From contig JAUMYR010000111.1 in assembly GCA_030528545.1 (NCBI GenBank), positions 1 to 9,217 on the forward strand: a stretch of DNA of 9,217 bases, written 5' to 3'. A program made the position numbers and the translations under genes. Shown piece by piece: positions 1 to 6,592 of the stretch. Within the stretch, counting starts at the first letter, position 1, and each line of letters starts with the position of its first letter. The notes under the pieces were generated by a model. It saw nothing but the letters and a program-made list of their open reading frames with translations. It was not told the DNA's origin and did no database searches. The DNA is from Propionibacteriaceae bacterium. GTDB taxonomy: Bacteria; Actinomycetota; Actinomycetes; Propionibacteriales; Propionibacteriaceae.

Positions 1-31
1 ACCCATGAGTCGGCGTGTTGCGCACCCTGTT

Positions 32-47
32 CCCCACCACGGTGGGG
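32..47. terminator. GC-rich hairpin, possible terminator of an upstream gene
   Basis: Inverted repeat CCCCACC / GGTGGGG separated by only AC; in RNA this would fold as a 6-bp stem (32-37 with 42-47) with a four-base loop. There is no T-run after it. It could end a plus-strand gene lying left of the window, or simply be a palindrome. Function is inferred from shape only. Confidence 0.3.
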
Positions 48-186
48 CTTCCATGCGACCTAATTGAACTGAGCGGGCATGGGTTTGCTATTCCTACAGA
101 CTTGCTGCGACTTGGTGTTTACCCCCGAGAACTAGAAGTTTTTCTGACTCTATTCCGCGCTCTGGCGGGATATCCCTCTGCCATAA

Positions 187-213
187 GCTATCTCGACATT
201 CCTTCGGGATAGC
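187..213. terminator. Hairpin downstream of the MocR gene, possible terminator
   Basis: Arms GCTATCTCGA (187-196) and TCGGGATAGC (204-213) pair over ten positions around a seven-base loop. The single non-Watson-Crick position is a G-U pair in plus-strand RNA and an A-C mismatch in minus-strand RNA. It lies about 50 bases beyond the stop of the minus-strand regulator, so it may terminate that gene or a plus-strand gene entering from the left. No T-run is present in either direction. Confidence 0.4.
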
Positions 214-262
214 AGCACCCTTAGCGGTGATGACCTGCGCTCGGGGGTTGGATTCTTGCCGG

Positions 263-1651
263 TCATTTGCGATGTTCCTCCCAAGAGCTGAGCGCAGCAC
301 CCAGTCCTCGCCTGAGTTCCGCGTCATCGTGCCAGAGTGGCAACCGCAGCATGGTGCGGTGACCATCGTGAGGCGAGAAACTCGGTCCGGCGGCGAGCCG
401 GACCCTGGCTCGCTTGGCCTGCTCGACGAAAGCGACGGCGTCCGTGCCGGTATCGACCCATAGGCCCGAACCGCCAGCGATTGGGTGCCAAGTCCACGAT
501 GGGGCCAGTTCCCTCAGCACGCACTCCGTGGAGGCTAAATGCACGGCAAGCATCGTCTGCCTTTCCCTCCGGGCATCCGATGCCCGCCGCAGCAGCCTCA
601 CCGCATACAGCTGGTCGACGATCGAGGTGGCTAGGTCGTCGATCTTTCGCAGTTCCACCAGCCTCCGGATACGAGCCTCGTCGGCCCTCACCCAGCCGAT
701 GCGCAGTCCTCCCCAGAACAGCTTCGACATCGTCCAGCAGCTCACGTGCAACTCAGGTGCGACAAGCCCCGTCAGCGTCGACGCTGGACGCCCCGACAGC
801 GTCAGGTCATAGGAACAGCAGTCCTCGATCACTGGGATGCCGCAGCGGTTGATGACCTGGGCGAGGGCCACCCGCGTGTCCCTTCTCATGCTCTGGCCGG
901 TGGGGTTGTGGACGCTGGTCTGGCAGTGCAGCGCAGCCGGACGCCGAAGCGCCGCCCTCTCTACCAGACCCACATCGATACCGCCGTCACGCAGCGGGAC
1001 CCCCTCCAGGCGGACTCCGTGCGCCCGCAACGCAGACAGGGCTCCCCGGTAACTCGGGTCCTCCGTGAGTACTAGATCGCCCGGGTCCAGCAGTCCGCGA
1101 ATCACCAGTGAGGTGGCCTGCTGGGCCCCGCTGGTCACCAGTATCTCCGCGGGCCGGGTCGGGATTCCATCACGGGTGAGATGCTCCGCGATCGCCTGCC
1201 TGAGCACCGGCAGCCCGGCCGGGAAGTACCCGTCGGTCTCCAGGTAGGCGTCCAGCCCATCCAAACCGGTGGACAGCACCTCTCTGGTGACGTCCGAGGC
1301 GGGCAAAGCGCCACTGGACAGATCGACGACATCGCGCGGTGCGTTGGTGAAGGAGAACAAGCGCCCACCCGACCGCTGTCCGCCGCCGAGCCGTCCCGAC
1401 CGGACCCGTGTGCCCGAGCCGCGTGTTGAGACCACATAACCGCCGGACTCCAGCATCGCCAGCGCCGCGGTGACCGTCCCCCGAGAGACGCCCAGCACCT
1501 GGGCTAGCTCCCGCTGGGCCGGGAGTGTGCTCCCCGCGGGCACGAAACCATGATCGACCAGGTCGGAGATGGTCTTGGCCAGCGCATCCGGCAGCCGGGC
1601 GTCCGCGTCTGTCCACACCCCGAGCAGCCTCGACAGCTCCGCCGAATCCAT
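263..1651 (-). CDS. MocR-family transcriptional regulator (GntR wHTH plus aminotransferase-like domain)
   Basis: A 462-residue protein of the usual MocR size. Residues about 20-86 form a GntR-type winged helix (core LAQVLGVSRGTVTAALAMLE, then the wing GGYVVSTRGSGTRV). A short glycine/arginine linker leads into a fold-type I aminotransferase-like domain. Visible PLP-site elements are HNPTG (Asn249), the Asp277 of VIEDCCSYD, Tyr281, and Lys310 in TMSK, the expected internal-aldimine lysine, followed by GGLRIGW (Arg317). MocR proteins known from GabR, PdxR and TauR sense PLP or amine-PLP adducts and act as activators or repressors. The gene is divergent from the Tm-1-like operon with a palindrome in the spacer, so it very probably controls that operon and itself. 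Start: ATG at 1651 has GGTGGAAG upstream. A GTG at 1663 adds four residues and could be a leaderless start, because TACTCT lies five bases before it. Family call is firm; effector unknown. Confidence 0.9.
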   Translation of the reverse strand: MDSAELSRLLGVWTDADARLPDALAKTISDLVDHGFVPAGSTLPAQRELAQVLGVSRGTVTAALAMLESGGYVVSTRGSGTRVRSGRLGGGQRSGGRLFSFTNAPRDVVDLSSGALPASDVTREVLSTGLDGLDAYLETDGYFPAGLPVLRQAIAEHLTRDGIPTRPAEILVTSGAQQATSLVIRGLLDPGDLVLTEDPSYRGALSALRAHGVRLEGVPLRDGGIDVGLVERAALRRPAALHCQTSVHNPTGQSMRRDTRVALAQVINRCGIPVIEDCCSYDLTLSGRPASTLTGLVAPELHVSCWTMSKLFWGGLRIGWVRADEARIRRLVELRKIDDLATSIVDQLYAVRLLRRASDARRERQTMLAVHLASTECVLRELAPSWTWHPIAGGSGLWVDTGTDAVAFVEQAKRARVRLAAGPSFSPHDGHRTMLRLPLWHDDAELRRGLGAALSSWEEHRK

Positions 1652-1668
1652 ACGCGCTTCCACCCGTA

Positions 1669-1674
1669 AGAGTA
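1669..1674 (-). promoter_or_regulatory. Possible -10 box of the regulator gene
   Basis: Minus-strand TACTCT fits the actinobacterial TANNNT pattern and would place the transcript start at or next to the GTG at 1663. The nearest -35-like hexamer, TTGGAT (1695-1690), is only 15 bases away and lies inside the left arm of the palindrome, which would fit autoregulation. Weak, inferred from pattern only. Confidence 0.3.
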
Positions 1675-1684
1675 TGCCTCAGCC

Positions 1685-1716
1685 GACTGATCCAATTCGG
1701 TCGGATTGGACTAGTC
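1685..1716. promoter_or_regulatory. Imperfect palindrome, candidate operator of the MocR regulator
   Basis: Left arm GACTGATCCAAT (1685-1696), spacer TCGGTCGG (1697-1704), right arm ATTGGACTAGTC (1705-1716). The arms are inverted repeats matching at 10 of 12 positions, with centres 20 bases apart, about two helical turns, so both half-sites face the same side of the DNA. It sits in the 167-base spacer between the divergent regulator and the Tm-1-like operon, close to the regulator start. Known MocR sites are often direct repeats, so the inverted arrangement is somewhat unusual for the family. Binding is inferred. Confidence 0.55.
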
Positions 1717-1759
1717 GATGCTTGTGAACCACCGTAACCTCGTTCTCGCATCTGGACGC

Positions 1760-1786
1760 TTGACCGCCACGCTCGCGCCCTACCCG
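1760..1786 (+). promoter_or_regulatory. Possible promoter of the Tm-1-like operon
   Basis: TTGACC (1760-1765) matches the -35 consensus at five of six positions and is followed after 15 bases by the poor -10 TACCCG (1781-1786). A weak -10 and short spacing would suit a promoter that needs an activator bound upstream, and the palindrome ends about 45 bases upstream. An alternative -10 is TAACCT (1735-1740), without a clear -35. Low certainty. Confidence 0.3.
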
Positions 1787-1818
1787 GGCGCACACAACAC
1801 ACGAAGGAGTGAGTCCGA

Positions 1819-3039
1819 ATGGCCGTCGTCGCACTGATCGGGACGCTGGACACCAAGGGCACCGAATACGCCTGGCTGGTGAAACAGCTGGAGCAGCACG
1901 GGGCACAGGCCCTGCTCGTCGATGTCGGTTCCTTCTCGTCTAGCCCTATGGCCGACATCAGCGCCGACGAGGTGATCGCTGCTGCCGGTGAGGACGCCGC
2001 CGCACTGCGAGAGCGCCGGGACCGAGGCGAGATGATGCGGGTCATGAGTCGCGGCGCGGCCCACATCGTCCGCGGCCTAGCCGAGTCGGGACGCATCCAC
2101 GGTCTGCTATCCCTGGGTGGGTCAGGCGGTTCCTCCGTCGCGGCCGGGGCGATGCAGGCCCTGCCGGTCGGATTCCCGAAACTACTGGTCTCCACCATGG
2201 CCTCCGGCGATGTGAAGCCCTATGTCGGGGAGGTGGACGCGACGCTCATGTACTCGGTCGTCGACGTCGCCGGGATCAACTCAATCTCGTCTCAGGTGTT
2301 CGGCAACGCCGCCGCCGCGATCGCCGGGATGGCTAGGGCATACGAGGACCGGCAGACCGCTGCCCCGGCCGGCCACAAACCGGTCGTCGCCATCACCATG
2401 TTCGGGGTGACCACCCCGGCAGCTGACGAGGCCCGCGCCACCCTGACCGACCTCGGCTACGAGGTGCTGGTCTTCCACGCCACCGGAGCGGGCGGACGCG
2501 CCATGGAGAAACTCGTCGAGTCTGGGCTGCTGGCCGGGGTGTGTGATCTCACCACCACCGAACTGGCCGATGACCTGGTCGGCGGCGTCCTGTCCGCCGG
2601 ACCGCGGCGGCTGGAAATGGCGGGCCGTGTCGGTCTGCCACAGGTCGTCAGCCTGGGTGCGCTCGACATGGTGAACTTCGGACCCGCCGACACCGTCCCT
2701 CCCGAGTTCGCCGGACGCAACCTCTTCGTCCACAACCCCACGGTGACACTGATGCGCACCACCCCTGAGGAGATGGCCGAACTGGGACGCCGCATCGCCG
2801 CCAAACTCGCCTCCGCGACCGGGCCCACCGAGTTGTTCATCCCCCTCCAGGGAGTGAGCGCCATCGACGTCGACGGAGCCCCCTTCCGGGACGCCGAGGC
2901 CGACGCGGCGCTGTTCGATGCGTTGCGCTCCGGGCTGGCTGGCTCCAGCGTGATCGTCCACGAACTCGACCAGGCGATCAACTCCCCGGGCTTCGGCGCC
3001 GCGATGGCCCGCGCCCTGCACGCATCCATCACTAACTGA
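1819..3039 (+). CDS. Tm-1-like ATP-binding domain protein (UPF0261 family)
   Basis: A 406-residue protein of full family length. The N-terminus carries the family signature [11 protein letters not shown] (7-17), then the glycine-rich loop SLGGSGGSS (98-106) and [14 protein letters not shown] (124-137). The second half carries MFGVTTP (194-200), [15 protein letters not shown] (218-232), [14 protein letters not shown] (243-256) and [12 protein letters not shown] (304-315). These motifs are typical of the family named after tomato Tm-1, a tobamovirus-resistance protein whose N-terminal region binds ATP and viral replication protein. The bacterial role is not established; a nucleotide-dependent metabolic enzyme is plausible. 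It is first in a plus-strand operon with a strong Shine-Dalgarno GAAGGAG (1803-1809) nine bases before ATG. There is no signal peptide, so it should be cytoplasmic. The next gene follows after 11 bases. Family assignment is confident; biochemical function is unknown. Confidence 0.92.
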   Translation: MAVVALIGTLDTKGTEYAWLVKQLEQHGAQALLVDVGSFSSSPMADISADEVIAAAGEDAAALRERRDRGEMMRVMSRGAAHIVRGLAESGRIHGLLSLGGSGGSSVAAGAMQALPVGFPKLLVSTMASGDVKPYVGEVDATLMYSVVDVAGINSISSQVFGNAAAAIAGMARAYEDRQTAAPAGHKPVVAITMFGVTTPAADEARATLTDLGYEVLVFHATGAGGRAMEKLVESGLLAGVCDLTTTELADDLVGGVLSAGPRRLEMAGRVGLPQVVSLGALDMVNFGPADTVPPEFAGRNLFVHNPTVTLMRTTPEEMAELGRRIAAKLASATGPTELFIPLQGVSAIDVDGAPFRDAEADAALFDALRSGLAGSSVIVHELDQAINSPGFGAAMARALHASITN

Positions 3040-3050
3040 GAAGGAGAGAC

Positions 3051-3881
3051 ATGTCACGCCGAGAGATTCTCAATCGCTTCCGCGCCCAGGTGGCCCAGGG
3101 CCAGCCGATCATCGGCGGCGGTGCGGGCACCGGTATCACCGCGAAATCCGCCGAAGCCGGTGGCATCGACCTGCTAGTCATCTACAATTCGGGCCGGTTC
3201 CGCATGGCCGGGCGCGGCTCGCTGTCTGGGCTGCTGGCCTACGGCGACGCCAACGCCATCGTCATGGACATGGCCAACGAGGTGCTGCCCGTGGTGAAAC
3301 GCACCCCCGTGCTGGCGGGAGTCAACGGCACCGACCCCTTCCGGGTGATGGGGCACTTCCTGCGCCAGGTGAAAGAGATCGGGTTCGCCGGTGTGCAGAA
3401 CTTCCCCACCGTCGGCCTCATCGACGGCGTGTTCCGGGCAAACCTGGAAGAGACCGGCATGGGCTATGGCCACGAGATCGACATGATCCGCATGGCCCAC
3501 GAGCTTGACCTACTCACATCCCCCTATGTCTTCGACGTGGATCAGGCCAAGGAGATGGCCCGCGCCGGAGCCGACATCCTCGTCCCCCACATGGGCCTGA
3601 CGACCTCTGGGACGATCGGAGCCAAGACCGCGCTCACCCTGGAGGAGGCGGCGGTCAAGGTGCAGGAACTCGCTGACGCCGCCAAGAGCGTCAATCCCGA
3701 CATCCTGTGCCTGTGCCACGGCGGCCCGATCGCCAACCCCGAGGACGCGCAGTACATCCTCGACCACACCGACGGCATCGTCGGCTTCTACGGGGCGAGC
3801 TCTATCGAACGGTTCCCGGCCGAGGTCGGCATCCGCGCACAGACCGAACAGTTCAAGGCCATCACCTTCAAGAAGGGCTGA
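3051..3881 (+). CDS. Phosphoenolpyruvate hydrolase-family TIM-barrel protein
   Basis: A 276-residue cytoplasmic protein. Landmarks: [17 protein letters not shown] (22-38) and [17 protein letters not shown] (44-60) near the N-terminus; [18 protein letters not shown] (122-139) followed by Glu141 and Asp144; [14 protein letters not shown] (178-191); [11 protein letters not shown] (222-232), probably a C-terminal active-site loop; and [14 protein letters not shown] (245-258). These match the PEP_hydrolase / TIM-barrel signal-transduction family (PF09370 as I recall it). The family relates to PEP mutase-like enzymes that break C-C or P-C bonds in small carboxylates. In plants and fungi this domain is usually fused C-terminal to the Tm-1-like domain; here it is a separate gene directly after it. 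Shine-Dalgarno AAGGAG (3041-3046) lies four bases before ATG. The stop is one base from the next start, giving translational coupling. The true substrate is unproven despite the name. Confidence 0.9.
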   Translation: MSRREILNRFRAQVAQGQPIIGGGAGTGITAKSAEAGGIDLLVIYNSGRFRMAGRGSLSGLLAYGDANAIVMDMANEVLPVVKRTPVLAGVNGTDPFRVMGHFLRQVKEIGFAGVQNFPTVGLIDGVFRANLEETGMGYGHEIDMIRMAHELDLLTSPYVFDVDQAKEMARAGADILVPHMGLTTSGTIGAKTALTLEEAAVKVQELADAAKSVNPDILCLCHGGPIANPEDAQYILDHTDGIVGFYGASSIERFPAEVGIRAQTEQFKAITFKKG

Positions 3882-3882
3882 C

Positions 3883-4320
3883 ATGACGATCTCCTACTAC
3901 AGCACGATCCTGAACCACCCAGCCGACCAGGTCTGGCAGACCCTCCGGGACTTCAACGGCCTGGCCACCTGGTTTGGCAACGCGGTTTCCGAAAGCCACA
4001 TCGAGGACGGCCTGAGCGGCACCACGGTTGGCGCGGTACGGAACTTCCGGCTCGGGGAGTCGCGGATCAGGGAACGCCTTCTCGCCTTGTCAGACGTTGA
4101 TCGCAGCTACTCCTACGGGTTCTGCGACCCGGCCCCGTTCGACGTGACCGGATACCTCTCCACCCTGAAGGTGACCCGGGTGAGCTCGACTGACCAATCC
4201 CTCGTCGAGTGGTGGACCGAGTTCGACTGCGCCGCGGACGAGCGGGAACACTGGGAGGGTTTCTTCGCCAGCCAGGTCTTTGCCCCGGCGTTGGCCGGGC
4301 TGCGCGATTATCTCGGCTGA
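3883..4320 (+). CDS. SRPBCC (START/Bet v1-like) family protein
   Basis: A 145-residue protein with the usual pattern of polyketide cyclase/dehydrase-like SRPBCC proteins: an initial strand and helix, SYYSTILNHPADQVWQTLRDFNGLATW (4-30), then GTTVGAVRNFRL (46-57), SYSYGF (75-80) and a C-terminal helix HWEGFFASQVFAPALAGLRDYL (123-144). The family forms a helix-grip fold around a deep hydrophobic cavity and binds or converts lipids, aromatics or other small organics. No catalytic residues can be assigned. The ATG is one base after the stop of the previous gene (TGACATG), with AAGAAGG at that gene's end serving as ribosome binding site, so the two are probably translated in step. It is the last gene of the operon and may bind the substrate or product of the TIM-barrel enzyme; that is inference. 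Confidence 0.85.
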   Translation: MTISYYSTILNHPADQVWQTLRDFNGLATWFGNAVSESHIEDGLSGTTVGAVRNFRLGESRIRERLLALSDVDRSYSYGFCDPAPFDVTGYLSTLKVTRVSSTDQSLVEWWTEFDCAADEREHWEGFFASQVFAPALAGLRDYLG

Positions 4321-4339
4321 GGCAACCTCGCCGGTTGCC
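4321..4339 (+). terminator. Hairpin at the end of the Tm-1-like operon
   Basis: Perfect 7-bp stem GGCAACC (4321-4327) / GGTTGCC (4333-4339) with a five-base loop, beginning directly after the TGA of the SRPBCC gene. There is no T-run, as is common for actinobacterial terminators. Being a perfect inverted repeat between convergent genes, it could act in both directions. A second short GC hairpin GGGGC/GCCCC lies at 4393-4405. Confidence 0.55.
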
Positions 4340-4535
4340 GTGCCGGGATGAGGGTTCCGTGGCGCGGTGACTGGCGCTGGCCCCGGGAGCCTGGGGCCCG
4401 GCCCCGGCGACCCCACCGAGCCCCGCGGATCATCGGCGCTTCGCGGCGGCTCCGGGGTGGGGATCAGCCCGGGTCGGGCCCCGCGTCCGCGACAACGGCC
4501 CAGCCCTGCGCGTCCGGGGTTCCCAAGGCTCGTCT

Positions 4536-6020
4536 TCAGTCCAGCGCCCAGGCCGGCAGGCCGACGATATAGCTCTCGACGTCGCCACCGCCGAAGTTGC
4601 TGGCGAAAATGATCCGGCTGAGGTCGCGGGACGCGCTGGCCTGGGGCTCAAGGAAATATGCCTCGCTGGAGACGGCCTGATCGTTCCCGCGGGTGTGGGC
4701 GAGGCTCAGTTTCCGGCCCGAGGGGACCAGTTCCAGCAACCACACCTTGCGGTACTCCGGGCGCGGTGTCGGGGCTGGCCGGGTCGCACCATAATCGGCG
4801 GAATCCGCATAGGTCGAGACCACGACCCAGCCTGGCCGGTCGAAGGCCTGGCCGCTGATGTGCAGGGCATAGGCTTCTCCGGGGGCGGGATAGAGGGGGT
4901 GGAGATCGAGGAGTTCACCGTTGTCGACATTGATGGCCGCGATCTTGCCCGCGTCATAATCGGCGTAGACCAGGTAGTCCTCGCGGTTCGGCCCGAAGGC
5001 GAGGTCGGAGTGTTCCGACCCGCTGGTCAGCTGGCGTGAGCCGGTGAAGTCTGGGGTATAGGCCCGGGTGCCGCCCTGGCCCCCGAGCCAGGAGACCACG
5101 ACGTGTCGCCCGCTCGGCGAGGTGCTGATGTGGTCGGGGAAGGCGTTGGGTACCGGGAAGGAACTGGCGTCGAGAGTGCCAACGATCTTCCTGGCCTGGA
5201 GGTCCAGGGTGACCAGTCCGTGAATGGTATTGCTTCGAGTCGACTCGTCATAGCTGGTGGCCATCAGCGCCAGCAGGCGCCCATCGGCGCTGGTGGTCCC
5301 CTCCCCCTTGGTCCAAAAGGAGGTGGCCTTCGGCCAGTCCGTGGCTCCCGCGAAGTCGAACACGACCTCCTTGGCCCCGTTCTCGATGTCGTGGAGCCAC
5401 CAGAAGGTGCCGCCGTTGCGCGTCGTCAGGTACAGCTTGTTGGGGTCCTTCGGATGCCAGATGGGTTCGCAGTCGCCGACGAGTTCGCTGAGCACCCGCA
5501 GCTTGGTGAAGGTCCGGGCGTCGTAGAGGTACCAGCGGCCCGTCCCGTCCTGGGCAAGATAGCGGGAGTTGTCCGCGTTGAATGCTTGCCGCCGGGAATA
5601 CTCGTGGCGCATGCGTCCGCCTTCGCCGTCGGCGGAATCCGTCGCCCGATAGAGGCGAGTGCCATAGACCGGATCAGCCATCCCAGATTCCGGACCCGTC
5701 GCCTGGGCTGGCCGCTCAGCCTCCGGGACCGGGTCGCTGGCAAGGGGTTTCAGTTCAAAAGCCGGGTCATAGACGGCGTCGAAGGGATTGCTGGCGGCCG
5801 GGGTCGCGGCCGCCTGGGGCGAGGCCACCGCAGCGGGTGGGGTGGAGACGAGCGGCGCGGCGGCCGAAGCCGGCGCCGGGGCGGGGGATGGGCTCATCGT
5901 GGTTCTGGCGGGTGTCGGCGGGCCTGGTTCGGGCTCCGCCGGTGGCGGCGAGCAGGACGCGAGCAGGAGCGCCGTGACCGCGCACGCGACGCCTCGGCGG
6001 GCCGGGTTCCTGTCAGTCAT
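4536..6020 (-). CDS. Secreted lipoprotein with beta-propeller domain, function unknown
   Basis: A 494-residue protein. Residues 1-23 form a lipoprotein signal: arginine-rich start, hydrophobic VACAVTALLLASC, and a good lipobox LASC with the lipidated Cys23. Residues about 24-80 are a proline/alanine/serine-rich spacer expected to cross the cell wall. From about residue 116 (DPVYGTRLYRATD, then RHEYSRRQAFNADNSRYL and GDCEPIWHPKDPN) repeated strand patterns suggest a WD40/TolB-like beta-propeller running to the C-terminus (IIFASNFGGGDVESYIVGLPAWALD). Related proteins carry no assigned enzyme activity that I know of; some resemble oligogalacturonate-lyase or peptidase propellers, but no hydrolase domain follows here. 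The ATG at 6020 is chosen because AGGAGG (6030-6025) precedes it; a GTG at 6038 would put that motif inside the gene. It converges with the Tm-1-like operon and has no operon partner. Confidence 0.8.
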   Translation of the reverse strand: MTDRNPARRGVACAVTALLLASCSPPPAEPEPGPPTPARTTMSPSPAPAPASAAAPLVSTPPAAVASPQAAATPAASNPFDAVYDPAFELKPLASDPVPEAERPAQATGPESGMADPVYGTRLYRATDSADGEGGRMRHEYSRRQAFNADNSRYLAQDGTGRWYLYDARTFTKLRVLSELVGDCEPIWHPKDPNKLYLTTRNGGTFWWLHDIENGAKEVVFDFAGATDWPKATSFWTKGEGTTSADGRLLALMATSYDESTRSNTIHGLVTLDLQARKIVGTLDASSFPVPNAFPDHISTSPSGRHVVVSWLGGQGGTRAYTPDFTGSRQLTSGSEHSDLAFGPNREDYLVYADYDAGKIAAINVDNGELLDLHPLYPAPGEAYALHISGQAFDRPGWVVVSTYADSADYGATRPAPTPRPEYRKVWLLELVPSGRKLSLAHTRGNDQAVSSEAYFLEPQASASRDLSRIIFASNFGGGDVESYIVGLPAWALD

Positions 6021-6050
6021 CTCGCCTCCTCTGAGCACGCGCCTAGCCGC

Positions 6051-6071
6051 TCCCGCGTTGAGGACGCGGGA
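6051..6071. repeat. 8-bp inverted repeat in the lipoprotein leader
   Basis: Arms TCCCGCGT (6051-6058) and ACGCGGGA (6064-6071) are perfect inverted repeats around TGAGG. It lies 31-51 bases upstream of the lipoprotein ATG, so it may form a hairpin in that gene's 5' leader or be an operator. The GCGGGAA at its right edge recurs in the repeat at 6206-6212. Confidence 0.5.
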
Positions 6072-6182
6072 AGCCCCGTCCAGTTCGCGACAGAACCCCT
6101 TCCAGCGAATCTACACCGCGCGAGTTTCACTCCCGGACGCCGCAGCCCGCCAGAACTTCGCCGGTGCTAACACTCCCTGGGT

Positions 6183-6216
6183 GTGATTCCCGCCCCTCGG
6201 CGGATGCGGGAATCAC
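6183..6216. repeat. Extragenic palindrome, copy 1
   Basis: Perfect 11-base inverted repeat GTGATTCCCGC (6183-6193) / GCGGGAATCAC (6206-6216) with a 12-base loop. The 30 bases 6187-6216 recur at 6249-6278 with 26 identities and no gaps. It is too far from the lipoprotein start (about 165 bases) to be a simple leader hairpin. It could be a repetitive extragenic palindrome or a regulator site. Confidence 0.6.
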
Positions 6217-6248
6217 GAAGCTATGGCCCGCAGATGCGCTCATTCAGC

Positions 6249-6278
6249 GTCCCGCCGCTCGGCGGGTCCGGGAATCAC
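6249..6278. repeat. Extragenic palindrome, copy 2
   Basis: Second copy of the 30-base unit, same orientation, 62 bases after copy 1. Substitutions have moved the pairing: CCCGCC (6251-6256) pairs with GGCGGG (6261-6266) around GCTC, while the right arm CGGGAATCAC is kept exactly. The core TCGGCGG is also identical in both copies. Confidence 0.55.
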
Positions 6279-6490
6279 CGGCTAAACAGCGGCCGTTCCT
6301 TCCCCGGCGTGGGAGGCGACCCGGCTCGGTCCTGGCAGGAGGGGCTTCCAGAACTCCGGCCGCGGGGCTAGGCCTGGCGGCTACAGGCTCACCACGGCCC
6401 AAGCCCCCAATGCCCTCGTGCCACGGTTCGGGACTGGCCCGCCGCCAAGACGCATCAATCACCCCATGCCCGCGAGTTACGGGCCTATGC

Positions 6491-6500
6491 TTCCCGCCCC
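6491..6500. repeat. Partial third copy of the repeat core
   Basis: TTCCCGCCCC is identical to the first ten bases of copy 1 (6187-6196), after which the similarity fades. It may be a decayed copy or chance in GC-rich DNA. Confidence 0.25.
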
Positions 6501-6519
6501 GCGAGGGCTTCCACCCGCG

Positions 6520-6552
6520 TCCGAGAGCCACCGGGATTCCCGGCGGCTCGGA
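6520..6552. terminator. Long hairpin downstream of the OsmC gene
   Basis: CCGGG (6531-6535) pairs with CCCGG (6539-6543) around ATT. After one A-C mismatch, AGCC (6526-6529) pairs with GGCT (6545-6548), and past a two-base bulge TCCG (6520-6523) pairs with CGGA (6549-6552), giving 13 base pairs in all. It lies 41 bases beyond the OsmC stop on the minus strand and is the best candidate for that gene's terminator. An overlapping alternative is CTCGG/CCGAG (6547-6559). No T-run is seen. The ten-mer CCGAGAGCCA at 6521 is repeated at 6572. Confidence 0.5.
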
Positions 6553-6592
6553 CCCCGAGACCTCACCGGGCCCGAGAGCCAGACCTAGCCGG

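Larger units (their letters stand above)
1..262. other. Non-coding segment of lower G+C
   Basis: No reading frame here looks like a protein. The longest open frame on the plus strand (15-212) has no ribosome binding site and no recognisable motif. Positions 61-240 have about 50% G+C by hand count, clearly lower than the coding regions that follow. Apart from the two hairpins listed separately I see no tRNA, repeat or attachment site. Confidence 0.5.
6021..6592. other. 572-base gene-free region with a cluster of palindromes
   Basis: It lies between the start of the lipoprotein gene and the end of the OsmC gene, both minus strand. Open frames cross it but none has a convincing start, composition or motif. 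It contains at least five GC-rich palindromes sharing CCCGC / GCGGGAA and GATTCCCG / CGGGAATC cores (listed separately). It must also contain the lipoprotein promoter; TAGATT on the minus strand (6113-6108) is a possible -10 without a clear -35. Confidence 0.6.

Noticed and set aside
15..212. Small plus-strand open frame at the left edge
   Set aside because: No ribosome binding site and it contains both hairpins; no recognisable protein pattern.
1170..2198. Minus-strand open frame of 342 codons
   Set aside because: It overlaps both the regulator and the Tm-1-like gene, which have clear family motifs, and its translation has low complexity.
2281..3057. Minus-strand open frame opposite the Tm-1-like gene
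   Set aside because: Gly/His/Asp-rich shadow of a well-supported gene; no ribosome binding site.
4340..4535. Small gene between the SRPBCC and lipoprotein genes
   Set aside because: Overlapping frames are Pro/Arg/Gly-rich with no start signal; the stretch looks like a convergent intergenic region with GC hairpins.
5103..6170. Long open frame on the plus strand opposite the lipoprotein gene
   Set aside because: Arginine/glycine-rich translation typical of an antisense frame in GC-rich DNA; the minus-strand frame has a signal peptide, lipobox, ribosome binding site and fold-like pattern.
6183..6278. Possible CRISPR repeats
   Set aside because: Only two full copies, imperfect and with strong internal symmetry; no further regular units and no cas genes nearby.
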